A stretch of 9,597 bases of DNA from JAAYXU01 sp050942555 (lineage in GTDB: Bacteria > Bacillota > Clostridia > Christensenellales > UMGS416): the NCBI GenBank assembly GCA_050942555.1, contig JBMNNN010000070.1, forward strand, positions 1-9,597, given 5' to 3'. The notes beneath the pieces were generated by a model. It was not told the DNA's origin. It made no database searches and saw nothing but the letters and a program-made list of their open reading frames with translations. Both the position numbers and the translations under genes were made by a program. Within the stretch, counting starts at the first letter, position 1. The number at the start of each line of letters is the position of its first letter. Of this stretch, positions 1 through 5,918 are shown in pieces.

Positions 1-1
1 C

Positions 2-589
2 CTCAGGCAGCTGCGCGAGACCGAGCTCCCGGCGCTCATCGAGCGGGCCCGGCAGACCGAGGACGACATAGACGCCCAGAGGGCTAACGACTTCGCGCAG
101 ATGGTCGACCGGTTCGACCGGCGGCTGCACGACTTGCGCCTCAGCCGCGCCGTCGCGCTGCAGACCGGGCCCCAGCTCCGGTTCATACAGGGCGGCGATC
201 AGGCACTGGTGGAGAAGATACAGTCGTCGATACTGACGACGATCCCGCTGTGGAAAAACCAGGTCGTCATCGCCGTCACGCTGATGCGCCAGAAGAACGC
301 GCTGGAAATGCAGCGCCGGGTGACCGAAACGACCAATGAGCTGCTGGAGAAGAATGCCGCGCTGCTCCGGGACAATGTGACCGGAGCGGCCCGCGAGATG
401 GAGCGGGGTATCGTCGAGATCGAAACGCTCAAGAAGGTGAACGCCGAGCTCATCGCGACGATCGACGAGTGCCTCAAAATCCAGGAGGACGGCTACAACC
501 AGCGCCGCCAGGCCGAAGCTGAGCTTACGGGCATCGAGACAGAGCTGCGCCAGAAACTGCTGACGGTGCGCAGCGGCGCGTCGCGGTAG
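2..589 (+). CDS. TelA-family (toxic anion resistance) protein, 3' part only
   Basis: The reading frame is open from base 2 of the window to the TAG at 587-589, giving 195 residues that lack the N-terminal part of the protein. The visible part matches the C-terminal half of the TelA/YceH family (toxic anion resistance, PF05816). It includes the family-typical stretches RLHDLRLSRAVALQTGPQLR and EKIQSSILTTIPLWKNQV, followed by a long charged, probably coiled-coil helical region to the end. There is no membrane segment. Members are cytoplasmic and are linked to tellurite or other envelope stresses in some Firmicutes, but their biochemical role is not settled. Full-length members are roughly 350-400 residues, so about half is outside the window. 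cobO starts 9 nt downstream on the same strand, so the two may be co-transcribed. Family assignment is from recognised sequence; function is inference. Confidence 0.88.
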   Translation, partial: LRQLRETELPALIERARQTEDDIDAQRANDFAQMVDRFDRRLHDLRLSRAVALQTGPQLRFIQGGDQALVEKIQSSILTTIPLWKNQVVIAVTLMRQKNALEMQRRVTETTNELLEKNAALLRDNVTGAAREMERGIVEIETLKKVNAELIATIDECLKIQEDGYNQRRQAEAELTGIETELRQKLLTVRSGASR

Positions 590-598
590 GGCTATGGC

Positions 599-1126
599 AT
601 GAAAAAGGGCTGCGTCCAGATCTATACCGGAAACGGAAAGGGCAAGACCACCGCAGCGCTGGGGCTGGCCCTGCGCGCCGCCGGACGGGGGCTGCGGGTG
701 CGCCTCGTGCAGTTCATGAAAGGCCGCGAAACGGGCGAGCTTCGTTCGCTGGCGCTGCTGCCGTCGGTTACGGTATACAGGGTTTGTGAGAGCAGCAAGT
801 TTTTTGACAATATGGACAAGGCCGAAAGGCGCGCGCTGCGCGCCGCCTGCCGCGCGATGATGGAGCGCATCGCCGGGTGGCTCGCCGAAGGTAAAACAGA
901 TGTACTCATACTCGATGAGGTTCTGGGCGCGCTCAAATGCGGAGCGGTAACGCTGGAGGAAATACTCTCGCTGCTCATGAAGCGGCCCGGCGGAACGGAG
1001 ATCGTGCTGACCGGCCGCGCTGCGCCGCAGGAGCTGGTGGACCGGGCCGACCTTGTGACCGAGATGGTGCCGGTCAAGCACTATTTCGACCGGGGCGTAC
1101 CCGCCCGCGAGGGGATCGAGTACTGA
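599..1126 (+). CDS. cobO: Cob(I)alamin (corrinoid) adenosyltransferase, CobO/BtuR/CobA type
   Basis: This 175-residue protein is predicted to transfer the adenosyl group of ATP to Co(I) corrinoids, making adenosylcobalamin or its precursors in the cytoplasm. The P-loop GNGKGKTT is at residues 11-18, with the characteristic GNGKGKTTAALGLALRAAG helix after it. A Walker B-like VLILDEV lies at residues 102-108. Near the C-terminus are the TGR motif and the family-typical PVKHYFDRGVPAREGIEY end, close to the CobA ending. The length fits the CobO/BtuR family (about 170-200 aa). The ATG at 599 puts the P-loop at the usual distance from the N-terminus; the ribosome binding site (AGGG at 588-591) is weak, so coupling to the telA-like gene 9 nt upstream is plausible. 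No other cobalamin gene is in view, so it may serve salvage rather than de novo synthesis (inference). Its stop codon abuts the stop of the convergent gene. Confidence 0.95.
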   Translation: MKKGCVQIYTGNGKGKTTAALGLALRAAGRGLRVRLVQFMKGRETGELRSLALLPSVTVYRVCESSKFFDNMDKAERRALRAACRAMMERIAGWLAEGKTDVLILDEVLGALKCGAVTLEEILSLLMKRPGGTEIVLTGRAAPQELVDRADLVTEMVPVKHYFDRGVPAREGIEY

Positions 1127-2014
1127 TCAGACTCCGGTCAGATCGAAAGAGGGAACATACTGCGCGCCCGCCGCTTCGGGGAGCTGGGTATAGCCCAAAA
1201 GTCCCAGCTCGGCCGCCGTATCGGTGATTTTTTGATATTCGTATGTGGTCAGCCGCCGGTTGATTTCGTAAAACCGTGCGCTCTCGTGCATCGGCGTGTA
1301 CTGGCGCATGAGGCTCACCCGGATTCCTTCCCGGGGCAGGTTTTCGGCGATCCAGCGCAGTATCGCGACCGAATCCCGCCAGCAGCCGGGAATCGCCAGG
1401 TGGCGGATGAGGACGCCGCGCGTCATGATCCCCCGCTCATCAAACACCGCCGGACCGGTCTGGCGCGCCATTTCCTCCACGGCCCGGGCCGCGTGCGCAA
1501 AATAATCGGGCGCCGACGAGTACCGGCTCGATAGTTCCCCGCTCCTATACTTGATATCAGGCAGATACACGTCCACCATACCCGCCAGCGCGCGCAGGGT
1601 TTCGACGGATTCGTATCCGCCCGTATTGTACACAACCGGTATGCTCAGCGCGCCCCCGGCCATGCCCAGCGCCTCGATGATCCAGGGCACGTGCGGCGTG
1701 GGACTTACGAGATTGATATTGTGCGCGCCTTGCGCCGCAAGCGCGAGAAAGATCTCCGAAAGCCGCCCGGGCGTGATGTCCTGCCCGTAGTTCCCAGCGC
1801 TGATGGCATGATTCTGGCAGTAGCAGCAGCGCAGCGGACAGCCCGAAAAGAAAACCGTGCCCGAGCCCCGCTCGCCGCTCAGACAGGGCTCCTCCCAGAA
1901 ATGGAGCGCAGCGCGGGCGATACGGGGCGCGGCGCCGCCGCCGCAGTAGCCGCGCACCCGTGTCCGGTCGGCCCCGCAGCGGCGCGGGCACAAGCGGCAG
2001 GCGGTGATCCGCAT
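1127..2014 (-). CDS. Radical SAM protein, PflX/COG1313-like (pyruvate formate-lyase activase-related)
   Basis: This 295-residue protein belongs to the radical SAM superfamily. The cluster motif is CX3CX2C, with C59, C63 and C66 in GCPLRCCYCQN. Downstream are the expected SAM-barrel strands SPTPHVP (about 104-110), VVYNTGGY (127-134) and YLPDIKY (150-156). Before the barrel is a second cysteine group, C6, C9, C13 and C24 (CRLCPRRCG...GYCG), typical of the PflX-like COG1313 group and able in principle to bind another Fe-S cluster or zinc. The substrate of this group is unknown; the 'PflA-like' label is homology only. The ATG at 2014 is 6 nt after the proS stop codon, so the gene is very likely co-transcribed and translationally coupled with proS, under the same T-box. 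A weak GGGAAG precedes the start. No glycyl-radical enzyme gene is nearby, which argues against calling it a pyruvate formate-lyase activase. Confidence 0.9.
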   Translation of the reverse strand: MRITACRLCPRRCGADRTRVRGYCGGGAAPRIARAALHFWEEPCLSGERGSGTVFFSGCPLRCCYCQNHAISAGNYGQDITPGRLSEIFLALAAQGAHNINLVSPTPHVPWIIEALGMAGGALSIPVVYNTGGYESVETLRALAGMVDVYLPDIKYRSGELSSRYSSAPDYFAHAARAVEEMARQTGPAVFDERGIMTRGVLIRHLAIPGCWRDSVAILRWIAENLPREGIRVSLMRQYTPMHESARFYEINRRLTTYEYQKITDTAAELGLLGYTQLPEAAGAQYVPSFDLTGV

Positions 2015-2020
2015 GCTTCC

Positions 2021-3466
2021 CTAGTACGCTCTGGCCCAGTAGACCAGTGTATCTGCGGGCTTGCCGCATACCACACATCGGTCACCCACAGGCGTCTGAT
2101 CGAAGGGCATGCAGCGGGCCGAGGCAGCGAAGCGATCCTTGACCGCGTCCTCACAGGCGCGGTCGCCGCACCACATCGCGCGGATGTATCCCTTGCCTGC
2201 GTCCAGCGCCGCGCTCATAGCGTCAAGATTCGCAGCGTCACAGAAATGATTATGAAGATAGTCCTTCGCTCTTGTAAGCATATCCCGCTGTATCTCGCAT
2301 AGCCGCGCAGACACGGCGTCCGCAATAGCATTGAGGGGCATAGGGCTCTTTTCCAGCGTATCGCGCCGCATTGTCAGCGCCTGGCCACTTTCGATGTCCC
2401 GCGGCCCGATTTCAATGCGCAGCGGCACGCCCTTGAGCTCCCATTCGTTGAACTTCCATCCCGGCGACAGCGTGTCGCGGTCGTCGAGCAGCACGCGGAT
2501 ACCTGCTCTCTCGAGCTGCTCTTGCACGCGCGCGCAGGCTTCGGTCACGCCACCCTTGTGGGCGGCAACAGGCACGACGACGGCCTGTACCGACGCAACC
2601 TTTGGCGGCAGCACCAGGCCGCGCTGATCTCCGTGCACCATGACGAGCGCGCCGATGAGGCGCGTGGTCACGCCCCAGGAGGTCTGGTACCCGAACTCCT
2701 CCCGGCCTTCCCTGTTCTGGAACGTGATATTAAATGCCTTGGCGAAGTGCTGCCCCAGGTTGTGGCTGGTACCCGACTGGAGCGCCTTCCCGTCCTGCAT
2801 CAGCGCCTCTATCGTGTAGGTCGCTACGGCGCCGGCGAATTTTTCCTTGTCGGTCTTGCGGCCCGTGACCATCGGTATAGCCAGCACGCTCTCGCTGAAC
2901 TCCCGGTACACCTCCAGCATCCGGAGCGTCTCCCGCTGCGCCTCCTCCTCGCTCTCGTGTACGGTATGCCCCTCCTGCCACAGGAACTCGGATGTCCGCA
3001 GGAAGGGCCGGGTAGTTTTCTCCCAGCGCACGACGTTGCACCACTGGTTGAGAAGCACCGGCAGATCGCGGTAGGACTGGATCCACTTGGCGTACATCGC
3101 GCAGATGATGGTCTCGGACGTTGGCCGCACGCACAGTCGCTCGGCAAGCTCCTCCCCGCCCCCATGGGTCACCCACGCAACCTCGGGCGCGAATCCCTCG
3201 ACGTGCTCGGCTTCCTTTTTTAGATAGCTCTCGGGAATCAAAAGCGGGAAATACGCGTTCTGGTGGCCGGTCGCTTTGATACGCGCGTCCAGCTCGCGCT
3301 GTATGTTCTCCCACATCGCGTACCCGTAGGGTCGTATAACCATTGTACCCTTGACCGGGCCGTAGTCCACCATCTCGGACTGCCGCACCACATCGGTGTA
3401 CCACTGCGGAAAGTCAGTCCGTATATCCGCGATATGGGTTACAAACTCCTGATTCTTCTTTGCCAT
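2021..3466 (-). CDS. proS: Prolyl-tRNA synthetase, type 3 (archaeal/eukaryal-like)
   Basis: This class II synthetase charges tRNA-Pro with proline in the cytoplasm. At 481 residues it has the length of the shorter ProS type 3, which lacks the bacterial INS editing insertion. Visible elements in order: VDYGPVKGTMVIRPYGYAMW (33-52, motif 1 region); the proline-recognition loop RPTSE (114-118); motif 2 with RWEKTTRPFLRTSEFLWQEG (147-166); SGTSHNLGQHFAKAF (231-245); and motif 3 GVTTRLIGALVMVHGD (265-280). An anticodon-binding domain follows from about 293. The C-terminal domain has a probable zinc site, C433/C438 and C464/C467, and ends in the family-typical tyrosine (YWARAY). The ATG at 3466 is preceded by GAGGAG at 3478-3483, 11 nt away. 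It is first in an operon with the radical SAM gene, and a T-box leader with a CCC specifier precedes it. Confidence 0.97.
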   Translation of the reverse strand: MAKKNQEFVTHIADIRTDFPQWYTDVVRQSEMVDYGPVKGTMVIRPYGYAMWENIQRELDARIKATGHQNAYFPLLIPESYLKKEAEHVEGFAPEVAWVTHGGGEELAERLCVRPTSETIICAMYAKWIQSYRDLPVLLNQWCNVVRWEKTTRPFLRTSEFLWQEGHTVHESEEEAQRETLRMLEVYREFSESVLAIPMVTGRKTDKEKFAGAVATYTIEALMQDGKALQSGTSHNLGQHFAKAFNITFQNREGREEFGYQTSWGVTTRLIGALVMVHGDQRGLVLPPKVASVQAVVVPVAAHKGGVTEACARVQEQLERAGIRVLLDDRDTLSPGWKFNEWELKGVPLRIEIGPRDIESGQALTMRRDTLEKSPMPLNAIADAVSARLCEIQRDMLTRAKDYLHNHFCDAANLDAMSAALDAGKGYIRAMWCGDRACEDAVKDRFAASARCMPFDQTPVGDRCVVCGKPADTLVYWARAY

Positions 3467-3495
3467 TTGCGCTCACGCTCCTCACAATAAATACG

Positions 3496-3521
3496 AAAAA
3501 GCCGCCCCGTGCAGGGACGGC
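3496..3521 (-). terminator. Regulated intrinsic terminator of the proS T-box
   Basis: On the minus strand an 8-bp stem GCCGTCCC (3514-3521) / GGGGCGGC (3501-3508), with one G-T pair and a 5-nt loop, is followed by TTTTT (3496-3500). It starts a few bases after the T-box motif, the expected place for the terminator that competes with the antiterminator. Confidence 0.9.
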
Positions 3522-3720
3522 GTATGCCGCGGTACCACCCCGATTGGCGCTTTATCGCGCCCTCCTTGGATCCGGTAACGGCGGATTCCGGCGGCGGTTG
3601 CGACCCCGCCGCGGTTGACTCGCGGATGGGATAAACGGGGACAGACCAGACGCCTTGCAGCCTGCGGGCGCCCTCTCTGGCGGCATGCCGCGCCGTTATT
3701 TTCCGCGAAACCGGTATGGG
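3496..3720 (-). promoter_or_regulatory. T-box riboswitch leader of proS, proline (CCC) specifier
   Basis: This untranslated leader senses uncharged tRNA-Pro by codon-anticodon pairing plus pairing of the tRNA acceptor end with the T-box. The T-box motif GGGTGGTACCGCGG lies at 3527-3540; its TGGT fits an ACCA acceptor end (discriminator A73). Stem I can be followed on the minus strand. A lower helix pairs TCGCGG (3703-3708) with CCGCGA (3620-3625). A helix above it pairs AACGG (3693-3697) with CCGTT (3634-3638). Between them is an internal loop whose 3' side reads TTATCCCAT. In that loop the CCC at 3628-3630 is the likely specifier, matching the downstream gene. The distal part has CCAGA (3676-3680) paired with TCTGG (3646-3650), and shares AGAGA and TGCAAGGC with the leuA leader. 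When tRNA-Pro is charged the terminator at 3496-3521 should form; uncharged tRNA should favour read-through into proS. Confidence 0.93.
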
Positions 3721-3724
3721 CGTT

Positions 3725-3753
3725 ATTTTAGCATACACGCGGGCGAAGCGCAA
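3725..3753 (-). promoter_or_regulatory. Promoter of the proS T-box transcript (sigma-A type)
   Basis: On the minus strand a -35 box TTGCGC (3748-3753) and a -10 box TAAAAT (3725-3730) are separated by exactly 17 bp. The -10 is directly preceded by TGC (3731-3733), an extended -10 element. Transcription would start near 3718, just before the first predicted helix of the T-box leader. Prediction from sequence only. Confidence 0.75.
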
Positions 3754-3838
3754 GCTGTTTGCGGTATTGTTGTTACCTTATTTTGTAATCCGTGCGGCCT
3801 GAAACAAACAGAAATAAAATTTCGATTGACATTTTTGA

Positions 3839-3868
3839 TTGACAAGCTCATATCATGTATGGTAAAAT
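3839..3868 (+). promoter_or_regulatory. Promoter of the leuA T-box transcript
   Basis: A consensus -35 box TTGACA (3839-3844) and a -10 box TAAAAT (3863-3868) are 18 bp apart. A second perfect TTGACA lies 13 bp upstream at 3826-3831, inside the repeated octamer GATTGACA (3824-3831 and 3837-3844). Transcription would start near 3875. The flanking DNA is AT-rich compared with the rest of the window, as expected for a promoter region shared by two divergent transcripts. Confidence 0.75.
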
Positions 3869-3884
3869 ACCGCTAATCTTATCG

Positions 3885-4150
3885 GATAAAGGCCGTGAAC
3901 GGAAGTAGTAAGCCCTCAAGCCATCCAGAGAACTGTCGGCCGGTGCAAGGCAGCATGGCGAAAGGCGCCGAACTGATCCAGGAGCCGCTTTCTGAAAGGA
4001 CAGTAGGAGTAGACGGAAGCCCACCGTTACAGGGGCAGGACATGCGCGGAGCGCCGCAAGTGTCCGGAAAAGCGTGTTCCCTATGGGGAGCAAATAAGAG
4101 TGGTACCGCGGATCGCCCCTTTCGTCTCTTAGCCGAAAGGGGCGTTATTT
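3885..4150 (+). promoter_or_regulatory. T-box riboswitch leader of leuA, leucine (CUG) specifier
   Basis: This is a full-size T-box leader for uncharged tRNA-Leu. The T-box motif AGAGTGGTACCGCGGA lies at 4097-4112. Stem I is recognisable. GGC (3891-3893) can pair with GCC (3983-3985), and GTGA/AGGA-type strands fit a kink-turn. GGA (3901-3903) pairs with TCC (3977-3979). A specifier loop has AGTAGTAAG on its 5' side and GAACTGA on its 3' side, placing CTG (3973-3975) as the specifier codon. GCCAT/ATGGC closes a distal arm with the conserved AGAGA (3937-3941) and TGCAAGGC (3954-3961) motifs. A GTAGGAGTAGACGG segment (4003-4016) follows, as in many clostridial T-boxes. Leucine starvation should prevent the terminator at 4114-4144 and switch on leucine synthesis. 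Confidence 0.95.
4114..4150 (+). terminator. Regulated intrinsic terminator of the leuA T-box
   Basis: An 11-bp perfect stem, CGCCCCTTTCG (4114-4124) with CGAAAGGGGCG (4134-4144), closes a 9-nt loop and is followed by TTATTTTATT. It begins directly after the T-box motif, so antiterminator and terminator are mutually exclusive. Confidence 0.93.
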
Positions 4151-4173
4151 TATTCCGCAAGGAGGTACCTGCG

Positions 4174-5832
4174 ATGCAAAACAGCAAGTATAAGCCCTAT
4201 CCGCCGATGCACCTGCCCGACCGTAAATGGCCTTCGGCTGTGATAACCAGCCCGCCCACGTGGTGCAGCGTCGACCTGCGCGACGGCAACCAGGCGCTGC
4301 CCGTGCCAATGGGCGTAGACAAAAAGCTGCGGTATTACCGCATGCTGCGCGAAATCGGGTTCCGGGAGATCGAGGTGGCTTTCCCGTCGGCTTCGGAAAC
4401 TGAATTTGAATTCGTGCGCACGCTGCTTCGGAAAGGCCTGGCCGATGACGACGTGGTGATACAGGTGCTGACGCAGTCGCGCGAACCGCTGATCCGGCGC
4501 ACATTCGAGGCAATCGAGGGATTTAAGCGGGCCATCGTCCACCAGTATCTGTCCACGAGCGAGGTACAGCGCCGCGTGGTTTTCGGCATGAGCCGCGAGG
4601 AAATCATCGCGATGGCCGTACAGAGCGCACGGCTCATACGGGATCTGGCCGCCGATACCGACGCGGACATCCGGTTTGAATTCTCGCCCGAGAGCTTCAC
4701 GGGCACCGAGATGGAGTACGCGCTGGAGGTGTGCGAGGCCGTGCTGAACGTCTGGCAGCCCACCCCCGACAAGCCCGCCATCATCAACCTTCCGGCCACC
4801 GTGGAAATGACCACGCCCAACGTGTTCGCCGATCAGGTGGAATGGTTCGGCAGAAATCTGTCAGCGCGCGACAGCGTCATACTCAGCGTGCACACCCACA
4901 ATGACCGAGGGACCGGCATCGCGGCAAGCGAGCTGGCGATGCTGGCGGGCGTGCAGCGCGTGGAGGGCACTCTTTTTGGAAACGGCGAGCGCACCGGCAA
5001 CACCGACATCATGACCATGGCGCTCAATCTCTATTCGCGCGGTGTGGACCCGGGCCTGCGCTTTCATAACATCAACGCGATCCGCGAGACCTACGAGCAG
5101 TGCACGGGGCTCACGGTTCACGAGCGTCATCCGTACTCGGGACAGCTCGTGTATGCGGCGTTTTCGGGCTCCCATCAGGACGCGATCCGCAAGGGGCTCA
5201 TCGCACGCAAAAAAGAGCGCGCGGCGCATTGGGAAGTGCCGTACCTGCCCATCGACCCATCGGACATCGGCCGCGAATACGAACCCATTATCCGCATCAA
5301 CAGCCAGTCGGGCAAGGGCGGCGTGGCTTTCGTGATGGAGCACGATTTCGGCTATCATCTGCCCAAGGCCATGCATCCGGAGTTCGGGCGCGTCATACAG
5401 TACAAGACCGACGCAGCCGGCCGGGAATTAAGCCCCGACGAAGTCATGGAAGCCTTCCGGGAAGTCTATCTGCGCGTCACGGGACCACTCGCGCTGCACG
5501 ACTATACGATCGAGACGAGCGGTAGGCGCGTCATCGTAAAGGCGCATCTTACGTCGGACGGCCGGGAGATTTCGGTGACCGGAGAGGGCAACGGCCCGAT
5601 CTCGGCGTTCTTCCACGCGGTAGCGGGGCTGGGCTGCCCGGGCCTCCGCTTCGAAACATACGAGCAGCATGCGCTGGGAAGCGGGCAGAACGCGGAGGCC
5701 GTGGCCTACATCGGCCTCATCGACGGAAAGGGCATGATGTTCGGCGTTGGCATCGACCGCAATACCACCACCGCGTCCTTTAAGGCGATACTGTGCGCGA
5801 TCAACCGCTATATTACCGGAGAAAAAGTCTGA
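4174..5832 (+). CDS. leuA: 2-isopropylmalate synthase, type 2 (long form)
   Basis: This enzyme condenses acetyl-CoA with 2-oxoisovalerate, the first committed step of leucine synthesis in the cytoplasm. From the ATG at 4174 it has 552 residues, the size of the type 2 LeuA group. The HMGL-like catalytic barrel shows DLRDGNQAL (34-42, with R36 and metal-binding D37), HTHND (240-244, metal-binding histidines) and NGERTGN (270-276). After a linker, a C-terminal LeuA dimer/allosteric domain (about 430-550) includes GEGNGPISAF (470-479), the usual site of leucine feedback inhibition. The start is fixed by AAGGAGG at 4159-4165, 8 nt upstream. The frame stays open for another 93 codons upstream to 3895, but that stretch is T-box leader and terminator, not protein. 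No other leucine gene follows; the transcript ends at the terminator at 5851-5900, so leuA appears to be monocistronic. Confidence 0.97.
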   Translation: MQNSKYKPYPPMHLPDRKWPSAVITSPPTWCSVDLRDGNQALPVPMGVDKKLRYYRMLREIGFREIEVAFPSASETEFEFVRTLLRKGLADDDVVIQVLTQSREPLIRRTFEAIEGFKRAIVHQYLSTSEVQRRVVFGMSREEIIAMAVQSARLIRDLAADTDADIRFEFSPESFTGTEMEYALEVCEAVLNVWQPTPDKPAIINLPATVEMTTPNVFADQVEWFGRNLSARDSVILSVHTHNDRGTGIAASELAMLAGVQRVEGTLFGNGERTGNTDIMTMALNLYSRGVDPGLRFHNINAIRETYEQCTGLTVHERHPYSGQLVYAAFSGSHQDAIRKGLIARKKERAAHWEVPYLPIDPSDIGREYEPIIRINSQSGKGGVAFVMEHDFGYHLPKAMHPEFGRVIQYKTDAAGRELSPDEVMEAFREVYLRVTGPLALHDYTIETSGRRVIVKAHLTSDGREISVTGEGNGPISAFFHAVAGLGCPGLRFETYEQHALGSGQNAEAVAYIGLIDGKGMMFGVGIDRNTTTASFKAILCAINRYITGEKV

Positions 5833-5850
5833 AACCCGAATTCATGCGAC

Positions 5851-5900
5851 GGGGTATCCCGGCATAGGTATAAAAAGGTGCCGGGATACCCCATTTTTAT
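5851..5900 (+). terminator. Intrinsic terminator after leuA
   Basis: A perfect 14-bp stem, GGGGTATCCCGGCA (5851-5864) with TGCCGGGATACCCC (5879-5892), has a 14-nt loop and is followed by ATTTTTAT. It lies 18 nt after the leuA stop and ends 18 nt before the next start codon, separating the two genes. Confidence 0.93.
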
Positions 5901-5918
5901 ATCCTAAGGAGTGATTGC

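Noticed and set aside
3680..3691. GCGGCATGCCGC 12-nt palindrome as an operator.
   Set aside because: It lies inside stem I of the proS T-box leader, downstream of the predicted transcription start, and can be explained by RNA helix formation.
3439..3753. Minus-strand open frame of 104 codons upstream of proS, a possible leader peptide.
   Set aside because: It covers the T-box leader structures and has no ribosome binding site or recognisable protein sequence; RNA structure explains the region.
5868..5876. TATAAA-like -10 element in the loop of the leuA terminator, a possible promoter for the NTPase gene.
   Set aside because: There is no -35 at a suitable distance and no TG extension, and the bases are accounted for by the terminator loop.
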